Below, in pieces: positions 44,627 to 54,941 of a stretch of DNA of 64,000 bases. The notes under the pieces were generated by a model. The model did no database searches, was not told the DNA's origin, and saw only the letters and a list, made by a program, of their open reading frames with translations. The stretch comes from Littorina saxatilis (taxonomy: Eukaryota > Mollusca > Gastropoda > Littorinimorpha > Littorinidae), in the NCBI RefSeq assembly GCF_037325665.1, contig NC_090248.1:21472829-21536828 (forward strand), given 5' to 3'. Made by a program: the position numbers and the translations under genes. Every line of letters begins with the position of its first letter. Position 1 is the stretch's first letter.

Positions 44627-47600
44627 GCGGCTGCTGATGTGTCACTGTCAAGTTGTGCGACAGTTGCTTTGAAAGGGGGGGGGGGGGGGGGGAGAAAAAA
44701 CGTCCGCATATCACTGACATTGATAAACATTGATTTAATGTATTGTAAGTCATTGTTTGTCTTTTACTGGTTGCCTTGGCAAGCTTACCGATTTTCGTGA
44801 GAGCCTTGTAGCCAGCTCATGACGTCATACCGGTTTGAAAAATACCTAGCGCGATCACTGATCCAACTATCTGGACAGAGCTGTGGCGGTTACAATAATT
44901 GTGTATGTGGTAAGGATGATATTTTTAATGTTGGTCTTCTCCATAAATACATCATGGTATGATACATGTATATATGTCATATTTTCCCAGAACTCTGTGC
45001 ATCATTTTGTCTTCTTCAGTTGTGTTAGGTTAGGATTGTTCGAATGTTTTGGTGAGCGATGCAATATGTGGCTGTTTGACTCTTTGAGCTCCCTTGCGTG
45101 GTATCTTCGAGATAGTTATTTGTGTGTCGTTATTGCAGCAGAGTGGAAGTAAAGATTTAAAAACAATTCACACCAAAGGGAGATGATACTTGTGGATGTT
45201 TCTTTTTGTCAAAGATTTGATTCATTATGTGAAAGTGCATTGCAACCTATCTGTTTTACTGTCTTTCAGGCAAGGATCCTTTTTATACCAAAGATACCAG
45301 GTAAATTCCATGACAGTTCATTTTATATACCGTATTTGACGAATTACAAGACGCACCGTTTTATAAGCCGCACCCCCGACTTTTTAACAAAAAATTGGGA
45401 CGAGCCACGTATAGGCCGCGTCACTATATTAGCCGCCGTCGAAAAAAATATAATCAGATCGTGTCAATCAATCAAAACAACCAGGCAAACGAAAGTACGG
45501 TATTTGGCGAAATCGGCTCCGAGAATAAACAAGTGAAACAAAGAAGAAAAGTGAAAAAATTTGAAGAAAAATATCACACACACAATTTGTAACCAACACA
45601 CACATGTAGTCTCGTCCGGAATAAGCTTTTTTGGGATGATTTACGACTTTTGCGCACATTTAGAGCAGACGAAAACACAACATGGCGGCTCTCGCTCCAC
45701 CAACTATCGCGAGACACAAAAAAAACGAAATCTCGCGCGCGCGAGATCCTGATACATCCGGTGTTTCTCTGTACGCTATCTTGTCACGACGACTTGTTGA
45801 CAAACAAAGATTCGCGAAAGAAAGAGAAAAGCGCCGAGTCTTGAGTAGAGAGCTAATAAAGTACCGGTAATCGCTAATCGAGCGAAATGAAAATCCGCGG
45901 CGACTTCCATTAGGTGAATGCTATTCAAGTTTAGGTAACGTTTTAGCCGCATCTTTTTATAAGCCGCAATGCAAATTTTTTTTTTTTAAAAGTCGCGGCT
46001 TGTAGTCCGTCAAATACGGTACGCCTTTTTAATAGTGCTAGTTGTGAGCAGAATTGTGAACCATTTTTATTGTGAAACTTTTTTTATACCCTTTATTCCA
46101 GCTCATCCAGAACCAGCAGTGTTTAATTGAATATTTGGTATACATGCATGTACATACACACACTCACACACACACCACAGATTTTATTCCTGTATGTGCA
46201 TAAAACTTTGTATTTTGTTTTTCTTCACTGTTTCTGTTTCTCTCTTTTTTGTCTTGTTGTTGTATTATTTTTCATTCTTTCTGTTTTGCCTAAATGCCCA
46301 GCCCCCACTTTGCCTGATTGCATTGTTGCTTATGTGACCAATTGGTGTGCATTGTTTTGCTAATATTTGTGTTGTTCTTGATTGGACTGAACGGATTTAT
46401 GATTATGTTTACTGTTTATGTTTCAGGGATCTTTTTCGTGACTTTTTTGGTCAGGCTAAGGAAAAGTCGTCTTACATAAGGGTATGCTATAGTTTACATT
46501 GCATTGTTTTAAATATTTTTATACCCCCCGCGGGTTAGGGGGAAGAATTTACCCGATGCTCCCCAGCATGTCGTAAGAGGCGACTAACGGATTCTGTTTC
46601 TCCTTTTACCCTTGTTAAGTGTTTCTTGTATAGAATATAGTCAATTTTTGTAAAGATTGAATTAGTCAAGCAGTATGTAAGAAATGTTAAGTCCTTTGTA
46701 CTGGAAACTTGCATTCTCCCAGTAAGGTAATATATTGTACTGCGTTGCAGGCCCCTGGAGCAAGATTTTGATTGGTGCTTTTGTGAACAAGAAACAATTG
46801 ACAAGTGGCTCTATCCCATCTCCCCCCTTTCCCCGTCGCAATATAACCTTCGTGGTTGAAAACGACGTTAAACACCAAATAAAGAAAGAAATATTTTTAT
46901 AATGGCCTTTGCACCAAAGAGATTTTATTTTCAGTCTTTGACAAATAAACATATTTTAAATGCTTCCATTGTCTTCAGCTCAATCGATATTTTATTTCGC
47001 CCAACAGCTGAGCAGTATACAGTGTGGAAAGAGTTATCTCAACCCTTTGATTAATGAGAATAATTCCAATCCACTCTAAATCTGAAGTTCATCATATTCA
47101 TGTATGAGATGTAATTGTAACTGAAAATGAACAGTTCAGATATATTTTCAAGAATTAGTTATGATGAAAACTGTATGTGCATTTTGTTTTTGCACAAAAT
47201 ATTTCTTTGAAAGAATTGTAAGGGTAAGATATTTTATATCTCGTACAATAAAATTATTAACTGCTGTTGATTTCAGGTTTATCTCCTCACCCCAGTGTAC
47301 ATGCGCTTTGGTGGAAGTATCGTCCGATCCCTAGTCAACTGGAAAGACGCGGACGAGATCGACCCTTCAGACGAGTCCTACTACACCCCTCCTCTCCCTA
47401 TAGAATACAAAAAGCCCACGCCTGCAGAAGCAGACTGTACATCTGTCCTGTGCCCCGTTCATCTCACAGACTGTGACACCAAGTTCTACCAGGTGGCTCT
47501 GAGTGCTCCCCACGCCCCCATCGCTTTAGAATTCTGGACTCTCGGAGACCCCCGCTTCGAAGTGCCTGAGAACCCCCTATACGACCCTACCGCTTGCCGT

Positions 47601-50359
47601 AAGACGGACTGGCGCGAAGGGCTCACGATGGAAAAGTTTTCAGAGTGGTACTGTTGGTGCATTTTCTCCGACATCATCACCAAGCCGGAGAATCAGTGTG
47701 CTGACTGTCGCGCCCGCAGGAAAGCCAAGAAGAGGCGGCAGAAAAAGAAGAAGAAAAACCCAGCCAGCTTGGCGGACTTTGGTTACGATGACGAGTCCAT
47801 CATGGCCGATTCTGGTGCATCGTGGGATGGGTTGGGGGGAGGGAGTGGCGTGAAAGCGTTGACCGCCTCGGGTAGCGGGGATGGTCACCACAAGGACTGT
47901 CCTCACGCAGACCCCTGTTCCAAGTTTGCCCTGCTAGACACCACCATCGCTGTGGACGTGTCCGACCGCTTCAAGAAGAAGAGCCAGTGCACCCAGACCA
48001 ACCCTGGAGTAGACTCTTCGCAGCAGACGTCTGATGCCGCTCTGACTTCTGCAACACAGACCATGGCTGAGAAATCAACCAAAAATCTTCTATCCGAAAA
48101 GAACAGTGTGACAGGGAACAAACTCGGCGCCACGAAGCATTGCTGTTCTTGCGGTTCTGGTCTTCCCGATTTGAACAACAGCGGCAGCAGTGTGGACCCT
48201 TCACCGAGAACCTCGATCAATTCCAAGCTCTCGAAAGAATCCGAGAAAGGCAGAAATAGAAGCGCGGAGTCACAGACCTGTGCTGCACACTTGAAGCAGA
48301 ACGGACCCAGCTCCACCCTGCCGATGGCTGAGAGAGTAAAGCAGGTGAAAGCCTGCTTCCCCGTCTTCTCTCCAGACTGTGAAAAAAAGAGTTACACGCA
48401 AGAGTTGCTGGTGCCAATCCGAAGAGGAGATGATGTCAACGCCTACTTTGATGTCCACCACAGGACAAATGTGGAGCCATGGGCGTCTGAAGTGGATGTC
48501 GTCCTTTCCAGAGTGGTAAGTACTAATTTATTAATTAGGCTTGATTTTGTGGATAGTGTTGGTTATGTTGTGATTTCTGCTAGAAAAAGAAATAAAAAAG
48601 TGTCACTATAACACAATAGAAGTCGTTTTCAGGCCTACGTGCATTTTTTTGTACTACATACAAGTACAATGCAATCTCTGTGTGGGGAAGAGAGCAGACA
48701 CAATTTTGTATTTGAAAGGAGCATTAGTTTTAAAACAGTCAAAAATAAAGATTGCTGGGGGGTAAAAAAAAAAAATTTAGAAAAATGAGGGACTAGGTGT
48801 ATCGGGGGAAAAAGTGTTGACATCCTAGTTTCACCTGCTGTTTTTACATTCTCTCTCCTGTTTTAGGCCAACGCTGTAGATGGGAGCAAGGTTGAAAGCC
48901 CAGACACAAGCACTCACGAGTTAGGAAGGATTGCGCATCCAGAACTGACATCCAAATACCTCAGTGAAACTGTGGATGGGTTTCCACGGAGATGGCTGTG
49001 TGCTGAAAGTGACAACTGGTGCGCTGTGGAGATCGATTACTCCTTCGAGGAGAAAGAGCAGCCGACGTACTTCATCCTTAAAGTCTCCAGCTCCCCTGAC
49101 GCTCCTCCCAACCTCAACCTGGTCAAGGATGTCTTGATTAAACGTTAGTTTGGGTTGATTTTACACGCAAATTTATTGTCAACGGGACATTTCCAGTACA
49201 TGTATTTTAGTTGTTAAACTTAAAAGAATCATCCTTCTGGAGTAGACGTTAAATGTTAAATGCAACAGATCTGTCCAGGCTTTGACATGGAGTAAAAGCA
49301 TCCACTGGGACACATACTCACAATAAACAGCCTGGGTGCCTTCTGTGCATAGTCGCACTTGGAATGTTGGGATGAATTCAGTTCTTGAGACACACTAACT
49401 GACTAACTGGCAATCTGGAAAATAAATTCATAAAAAAATTCCCACTCTGCACAGGAAGCATACATGCTGTTGATTTTTGTTATACACATATGTCCAAGTG
49501 GAGGGATGTTCTTACACCGTGTAAACATGGTGAGATGAGATCCAAGACTTGAGATGGTGAGCCCAGCTGTTTTCACAGGAACCACTGTGCCTTTAACACT
49601 TTCTACCCCACCTATGTTGACCAATTTATTTTAGCCGAGACCAGCTGTACTGCAGCAGGTCACTCAGAATTGTAGTGTAGCTGTGTAGAAACTGTGTAAC
49701 AACACGCTGGAATGCAGACGTTAGATCGACGTTACAGGAAGCGACTGAAGCTAAGAGTCTGAGCGAATATATCCGTACCTGGTCAGATAGAGCCAAATAA
49801 GTGGGTACGGATATATCCGTACCTGGGAGACAATGAGTTAAGATGAGAAAATATCAGAGAGAATACTGTCAACTGGTCAGTCAGTCCTACAATTTGTGAT
49901 TGCATTTGACATTTTTGTCTCAATCAAATTAAGTTGTTAGAAAACTAGTGCACAGAATTGGACTGGTTGCTTTTAGTTAGTAAGCAGTTGTATGGAACAA
50001 TATGTGGGGCATTTGTTTTTCAAACAAATTTTTACCAACATAAATTGGACCTTTTTATTTATTTTTTTATTTTTTTTATTTACAGTTTTATGGTACATTG
50101 TACGTCGCAAGAAACGCCCCTCAGCGGGCTGGGTGATGAAGGAAGGCGACGTGTTTCCTTTCTGTATGACGCTCAGTACCTGCATCGAGCGCTTGGTGGG
50201 CCTGAGTGTCCTCATCACAGCGCGGGAGTGTCCGTCAAAGGTATGTGCACCTACCCACGTTGAAACTTCTGTGACAAAGCAGCTTAAACATGAAACAGAA
50301 CAAAGAAATCAATCATAGACCTTTTCTCTCACTTTCATTCTCTCTCTCTTTCTGTCTCT

Positions 50360-50402
<43 letters not shown>

Positions 50403-50425
50403 GCACGCTCACACGCACACACACA

Positions 50426-50473
<48 letters not shown>

Positions 50474-52444
50474 CACACACATACACGCGCAGTCCATTGC
50501 TTTGGGGTGGTTTTGAAGAAATATGCGTACAGTGTTTGTTCAAGGTACCGCCACAAGACTGCAATTTATGCAAACGTTGTCTAGTTTTAACGTTCCATAA
50601 AAATGCCTCTCTTCTTGCAGTGTTCAAAATAAAACAAATTTGTACTTAAAGACGCTTTGAAATCAATTCCTGCAGGATACTTCAACACAGAGCAGCTGCA
50701 AATGTTCCAAAGGCAAGGTGGCAAGTGATCCCTTGGAAAAGTTCTCAGTAAAGGCAAACATAGTGAACACAATTGCAGCGGGAATGGGAGCCGGGGGTGT
50801 GGTGCTGGAAACGTGCCCAAAGGTCGTGATCAAGAAACACGTCCAGGGTAAAAGAACCCACAAAGACGAACCAGATAAACCGGACACAGCAAGTGTTAAA
50901 AACAGTGCAGCGCAGTTTAACAATGACAAGCCCCTGACCGACAAAACAAAACCTAAACCGATGAACGGTGCCATCCCAAAAAGTGCAACGACTTCAAAGA
51001 AAGATAACCCAAAACCTGGCTCCGCTTCAGCCACAGCAAAGAAACACTCGGAAAGCCAGGTGGCGCTTGTACAACCAGTACTCAACGGGGTGAGGTCCGT
51101 GGTAGCCGTGGAGAACGGAGTCGAACAGGGCAAGAAGAAGAAAAAGAAGAGCAAAAACACCACAGCAGTGGTACCAGCAGCGCCGACAACCCCGTCACAG
51201 CAGTTTCCCTTGAGCCGCACAACTGCCGACAACCTGGCTCTGTCCAACGCCAAAACGCAGGAGGAGCTTGCTCAGATCATCGCCAGGATGGCCAGCGAGG
51301 GTAAAGTGGACCACCTCTCGCAGACCTGCATTTCCTCCACAGGCGCTGCTACTGGTCCTCCCACCAGGGTGTGCGGCCCGCTGCCCATCATGGGGGGTGG
51401 GGACGCCAGCCAGCCCAGGACTGGGGAGCGGCTCAAGAGTCGGTGTGCCTACTGCGGTGTCATCGAGCCAGCGCTGAGAACCTACAAGAAGTGCCTTAGG
51501 TAGGGTTGCTGTGTTGTGTTGTGCTCGTGGTTGTGTGTGGGGTTGTGTGTTTGTGTGTGTGTCTGGTTGTGTCTGCATGGTTGTGTCTGTTTGGTTGTGT
51601 TTGTGTCTGTGATTGTATCACAGAGACAGAGAGAGAGAGTATGTATCCACTTGGCCGCTGCACCCGCTAGTGAGGGAAATAAACCTGAGGAACGACTCTT
51701 CTTAGACATGATTATTGTTGTTATATTTGTCAAATAAAAATGTTTGTTGTTTTTCAGGTGCAAGGAAGAGGTTGTGCCCAACGCAAGGTACTACTGTGGA
51801 AGGCCTTGTCAGAGTAAGTAGATTGCTTGTCTGTCTGCATCTTTAGCATATTTTGTACAGCCTTTTACAACCTGCAGACGTCTGAGAAAATCAGGTCTTG
51901 AAACAGAGGGAGTCTTAAAATGGAGGTAAATTTACAGACGTTAAGAACAGACAATCTGGAAAAGTAAGATTTAACAAGAGGGGTAGGTCTTTAAATGGGG
52001 CATCTTAACAGGGTGATCTTCCCACTAAAAACAAGGGGGGGGGGGGGGTGGTAAACTATTAATATGCAGCAAATATTTCAACATTTTCTGCAATTGTGGC
52101 TTCTGAAGAGATAGTATGGAGCCAGTATAATGTGGGCAGGAGCTTGTCATTCTCTTTGGCTATTTGCATGATAGATACAGGATTATATGAAACATTGAAA
52201 GAGACGTAAGCAAGTGTTAGTGCAAATATAACTGTGAACACACATAGACACATTCGGATGCAGCCAAGACCGGCAAAAACTTCATATCCTGATTTGCTCA
52301 GTTCTTGTGTGTGCTTATTTATTTTATTTCAACCCTCATGCCTTTTGGTGTAAAACAGCAAAAGCATCTATATGCTCAGTGTTTGTGATAGATTATGACA
52401 GTTTCAGGGGAACAAGGCATCGTTCATCCATGCGTGCATGCACA

Positions 52445-52514
<70 letters not shown>

Positions 52515-52744
52515 CTCTCTCTCTCTTTCTCTCACACTCACAAAGGCGCATGTGGGGTTTTTCAATTTTGTAATCTCAGCTTGTTCACGCACCTGTGAGT
52601 AGACTCCTGTTAAAATGACACCTAGCAAAATGTGGAATGCAGATTAACAGCATTGTAATTCTGATTTATTGTTCTGGTTTTTTTTCAGTGAAGGACTGGA
52701 AAATTCGCCACAATCTGGAGCATCAGCAGCAAATGTTCCTTTGA
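38390..52744 (+). CDS. MYND-type zinc-finger protein, family not recognised
   Basis: Eleven exons with AG/GT borders join in frame into about 1017 residues: 38390-38509, 38945-39092, 40707-40799, 45270-45300, 46427-46481, 47277-48515, 48867-49143, 50086-50240, 50676-51499, 51758-51813, 52689-52744. The first ~150 residues are helical and charged (FWRRYLEVFRSYIVRY, LFRDFFGQAKEKSSYI). Exon 6 encodes a region with paired cysteines (CADCRARRKAKKRRQKKKKK, a likely nuclear signal) and a long Ser/Gly/Thr-rich part. Exons 8-9 include WYIVRRKKRPSAGW and a Lys/Pro-rich linker. The C-terminus is a MYND finger: CAYCG, CLRCK, YYCGRPCQMKDWKIRH, where the usual last cysteine is a histidine (HNLEH). MYND fingers bind proline-rich peptides, and such proteins are often transcriptional co-regulators. 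No catalytic domain was seen. The start is the first ATG of exon 1; a nearby GTG was ignored. Confidence 0.85.
39112..40364. mobile_element. TA-flanked pogo/Tigger-like non-autonomous element, 1.25 kb
   Basis: The left end is CAGTGGTACCTCTCTATAAC and the right end is the complement of CAGTGGTACCTCCCTTTACG. TA lies on each side (39110-39111, 40365-40366). Motifs such as GGTCGTTATAGGGAGGGGTC near the left are echoed near the right (CGTAATATTGAGGGACC, GAGAGGGGTCGTAAAGGG), so the ends are repetitive for about 150 bp. No transposase was seen in the middle. It fills most of the intron between exons 2 and 3 of the MYND gene. Confidence 0.75.
40973..41345 (+). mobile_element. tRNA-derived SINE family B, near-complete copy
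   Basis: It matches the copy at 19192 almost base for base, including GATGTAGCTCAGTCGGTAGC, CTGGATTTGTATCCAG and the ACGAACGCAGAAGAAGA end. It has an extra ACGTTCGACGAGAG block after the head. Flanks ATACATTCCTTT and ATACATTCCATT form a 12 bp target duplication with one mismatch. It lies in MYND intron 3. Confidence 0.85.
41376..41437 (+). repeat. Short tandem repeat, about 20 bp unit
   Basis: The unit GATTTGTGTTACCTACTACA (third position variants: ACTGCA) is repeated three times, with a partial fourth. Just downstream, a 19 bp unit, TTTACTCCTTATTCCATA, appears twice (41515-41552). Confidence 0.75.
41589..41678. mobile_element. 90 bp TA-flanked MITE, CCGTA family
   Basis: The ends are CCGTACTTTCCGGGTGAC and, inverted, CCGTACTTTCCGTGACTGG, with TA on both sides. 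It contains AAGACGCACCCCC, also present in the longer relative at 45330-46019. Confidence 0.7.
41939..44860 (+). mobile_element. hAT DNA transposon, whole-looking
   Basis: The left end is CAGGGATCGCG followed by TTTACCGGTAATTTCCGG, and the right end is the complement of CAGTGATCGCGCTAGGTATT. A direct repeat ATCCAAC flanks it flush (41932-41938 and 44861-44867). Subterminal ACCGGT motifs cluster at the left end. A (GA)n run (42090-42182) and a (TC)n plus poly-G run (44596-44692) flank an intact 682-codon transposase. At 2.9 kb it has the size and parts of an autonomous hAT. It sits in the MYND intron between exons 3 and 4, in the same orientation as the host gene. Confidence 0.88.
42469..44517 (+). 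CDS. hAT transposase, uninterrupted
   Basis: A single open frame of 682 residues, with no introns or breaks. After a Ser/Glu-rich start, residues ~55-120 form a TTF/BED-like zinc finger (FLMFCEDCKK ... HSKSLSHRNA). The RNase-H-like core shows VIDETLN (~216), LASDGASVMTG (~283) and HCIAHRTALATKDA (~312). The C-terminal hATC dimerisation region has IALVIPVSSVYAERGFS (the conserved glutamate in AERGFS, ~625) and KTKGRNRLNEDRVNRLMMLR. It resembles the ZNF862/C17orf113-like branch of hAT proteins found in many invertebrates. It lies inside matching inverted ends with a target duplication, so it is more likely a live or recently live transposon than a domesticated gene. Codon use is not obviously odd. 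Confidence 0.92.
   Translation: MKKQRSLLSFLPPRGEKRPLNEGTESESTSRPSTSAEPESQAAAKKPTSASSTVKRFQEKWCKEFLWLRTEGEGENFLMFCEDCKKTRQKNGYTRGCQNFQHSSLEDHSKSLSHRNAVGTSDKQLSMKPVSEQAKQSENECLNAQIRTVLYMAQENIAASKFESLLNLQRENGCSSLSAGVTYKHHETVADMEEALLSVTKQELREKIDRSDYVGIVIDETLNCTLDKKLIVFARIVLDGTPETVFLGNYTIDNGTAECVYAKVQEVLREWGIDEDHPRLAGLASDGASVMTGQITGVGVRMKEKQAKLIHVHCIAHRTALATKDATNSVETVADYRLCLQNLFKLYRASGDRTHRLKQLCDALDEVEYKCLKHPISVRWLSLGKAVDAVKQTYPALILELEEEGQRGNTSAVGLLKKAKMFIFVAITYMLADVIPVIDRLNLTFQKDNVNPSTIKPMVESTTHMLTQLLDTPGDNEREFSNSLQGATFNTTTLTHLHNRGQYERVRREFIQGLIDALRRRFPQTEVTILSALATVFDVERYPGADRLAGYGQAEMDVLRRHYTAVINPERAQRNFLPFKTAVTNYGATSFDTVCRCVIRQLYDQFPDFGELAKIALVIPVSSVYAERGFSVQNLIKTKGRNRLNEDRVNRLMMLRWHSKSLRDFDIGSARENFLTTKTRRK
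45330..46019. mobile_element. TA-flanked MITE, CCGTA family, 690 bp
   Basis: The ends are CCGTATTTGACGAATTACAA and, inverted, CCGTATTTGACGGACTACAA, each followed inward by GCCGC- or GACGC-type motifs (TATAAGCCGCACCCCCGAC; AGTCGCGGCTTGTAGTCC). TA flanks both ends. The interior has CpG-rich ATCTCGCGCGCGCGAGATCC. It starts 29 bp after the 31-nt exon 4 of the MYND gene. No ORF. Confidence 0.75.
46524..46888 (+). mobile_element. SINE family A, full copy with perfect target duplication
   Basis: It runs CCCCCCGCGGGTTAGGGG to CACCAAATAAAGAAAG, with the same modules as the copy at 27865. The 13 bp duplication AAATATTTTTATA is perfect (46511-46523 and 46889-46901). It begins 42 bp after MYND exon 5. 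Confidence 0.88.
49310..49490. repeat. Interspersed short repeat ('CTGTGCACAGG' family)
   Basis: CCCACTCTGCACAGGAAGCA, with a nearby AATTCA- or AATTAATTCAAC-type stretch, is shared with 41800-41910. The complement (CTGCTTCCTGTGCACAGTGG) occurs at 54508-54545. Three copies of roughly 110 bp, one inverted; origin unknown. Confidence 0.5.
49735..49835 (+). repeat. Short duplicated motif, ATATATCCGTACCTGG
   Basis: ATATATCCGTACCTGG occurs twice about 58 bp apart, separated by GATAGAGCCAAATAAGTGGG. It is probably the end of an old repeat in MYND intron 7. Confidence 0.4.
50366..50471. repeat. Compound CA / CT microsatellite
   Basis: (CA)n followed by CACG pieces and (CT)n, in the intron after MYND exon 8. 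Similar CA-then-CT tracts occur at 52440-52533. Confidence 0.9.
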
Positions 52745-52861
52745 GTGCCATTGCCACAATTGTACCCTGTTTGCTTGTTGTTTATTTGTTTATTTTGAAA
52801 TATTTCATTTTATTTCTGTCATTGAATTACATCGTTGCAAGAGTGCTGTGGAACAGTAATG

Positions 52862-53133
52862 CAGTATTTGCGTTAACCGGTATTTACCGGTATTTTACCG
52901 GTTGAAATGAGAAAATACCGGAACAAAATTGGCTGCCGGTATGACCAACCGGTTGATTTTTTGAACTACCGGGTTGTTGTTTTTTTTTGCTGTTAAAACA
53001 ACAAAACCAGTACTCTGAGTTAGACTCTTACTGATTCCAATGAGCCGAATGAGCAGCCTACCGGTTTTTTTCAGGACTGTTTGCATCATAAAAGTTTGCG
53101 TACTGGTTTGAAAAAATACAAGCGCCATCACTG
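52862..53133. mobile_element. hAT MITE related to the 41939-44860 transposon
   Basis: The left end CAGTATTTGCGTTAACCGG and right end (inverted: CAGTGATGGCGCTTGTATTT) match the two ends of the large hAT element, including the ACCGGT-rich left subterminal region and TTTTTCAAACCGG-like right region. TAATG flanks both ends directly. At 272 bp it keeps only the ends, the usual form of a non-autonomous derivative. It lies about 120 bp after the MYND stop codon, in the presumed 3' UTR. Confidence 0.8.
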
Positions 53134-54572
53134 TAATGACATGTTTTCCCCAAGTGTATTTGTGTATTTCGCTCCAATACAAGATCTGTCATTCCATGCT
53201 GCACACACAAAATGAGAGTAAACATAGTGTGCGTCAAACTCTGAACTTGCCTAATGGGAAAGTGTGTGTGTTGTATTCGGACGAAAACAGAACACAATGC
53301 CTGTAGTACAGCTGACAAAAATGGTCACCAAAAATAGTGAAACTAATGCAAAGTTGAGTAAATGCACTACACTGGATCTCCCCCTTTGAGACCCTCCGAT
53401 ATTATACTTCTCCTTGTTAACATCTTGCTTTTTCACAAACTGTGTGAATTTACCCCCATTTTAAGACTCCTCTGTTTAAGACCTGATTTTCACGGATTTG
53501 TGTATCTTAACAATCTTATCTGTCGTAATGACAACATTTTTTTCTCGTTTTGGAAAAAAATACTAAAAGCACGGTTGCAAAGGAAGTTTTGCCTTGGTCA
53601 TGAATATTTGTTTAAAGTTCATTTAATAGCTTGCATCAAAAGCAGGGCTTATTCTGTGTTAAGTGGTATTTTTTTGTTTTCTGTTGCCTTATTAACGCCG
53701 GATGACTTTATTATTTTGTTTTGATTAGCTACTTTACTGATGTGAACTGATGCAGCAGTTAGTTTTGAAGTTTTGGGTATGGATAGGATACCTGAGTGTT
53801 ATTTGTGATAGAAAGACCATTTGGACACCAAATTAAAGGTTGAGAAAGACGTCAATGTAATAATAATCAAAATTGTTTAGTGTTGATGTGTCAGAGACGT
53901 TGTCACTCTAAAGATATCTTGAGACATTGAAGAGAACATTTTCCTAGTGTTTTCTTATGTGATTAGCGTTGTCTAGATGGGCGTGTACGGCTATTCTGGA
54001 AGCTCAAGAACTGTGGAAGTTTGAACCTCTCCGAGTGGCAGTGTTTCAAGGACAACGAAAGTCCAAAGTAAGCTGGAGTGACAACCACCCCATTCTATTT
54101 TTCATACTCCGCTTGCACCCATCTCTATGGACATCAATACGTTTTAGGGATAGCCTGTAAGGCAAATCAAAACTGTTGTTTTGGTGTTCTTGTACTTGTA
54201 TTTGCTACCAAAAAATGTTCGAATGCAGTGAGAACGTTTTTGCACAGGTGGAAGTAATCAGACCTATCATTTAAGCTGTAGATAATTATGTAACTAGAGG
54301 CCTGCGAATTTGTTTTCTATTTGTTATGGGGCAAACTGACTTTTTTCAGAGTTTCTGTTGATAACCTGTGTAAATGTACCCCCGTTTTAAGACTCCCTCC
54401 CTGTTAAGATCTCGTTTTGTTGGATTTTGTTGAGGTCTTAAAAGGGGGGTTCCTCTGTTCTTGGAATAAAAATATCCTTCCACTTGGACACATAGCCAAC
54501 ATCAACAGCCTGGCTGCTTCCTGTGCACAGTGGGAATTTTTTGTTGAATTAATTTTGTAGGCAGACATCCAC
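53134..54572 (+). other. Probable 3' UTR / downstream region of the MYND gene
   Basis: No further coding exon was recognised. Pieces of the TTTAAGACC repeat occur at about 53370-53490 and 54360-54460, and a copy of the CTGTGCACAG repeat at 54470-54560. AATAAA occurs at 54465. Confidence 0.35.
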
Positions 54573-54584
54573 ATCAATCTGCTA

Positions 54585-54941
54585 CCCCCCGCGGGTTAGG
54601 GGGAAGAATTTACCCGATGCTCCCCAGCATGTCGTAAGAGGCGACTAACGGATTCTGTTTCTCCTTTTACCCTTGTTAAGTGTTTCTTGTATAGAATATA
54701 GTCAATGTTTGTAAAGATTTTAGTCAAGCAGTATGTAAGAAATGTTAAGTCCTTTGTACTGGAAACTTGCATTCTCCCAGTAAGGTACTGCGTTGCAAGC
54801 CCCTGGAGCAAATTTTTGATTAGTGCTTTTGTGAACAAGAAACAATTGACAAGTGGCTCTATCCCATCTCCCCCCTTTCCCTGTCGGGATATAACCTTCG
54901 TGGTTGAAAACGACGTTAAACACCAAATAAAGAAAGAAAGA
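54585..54941 (+). mobile_element. SINE family A, full copy with perfect target duplication
   Basis: Same sequence as the copies at 27865 and 46524, with a short internal deletion before GTACTGCGTTGCAAGCCCC. The 12 bp duplication ATCAATCTGCTA is perfect (54573-54584 and 54942-54953). Confidence 0.88.
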
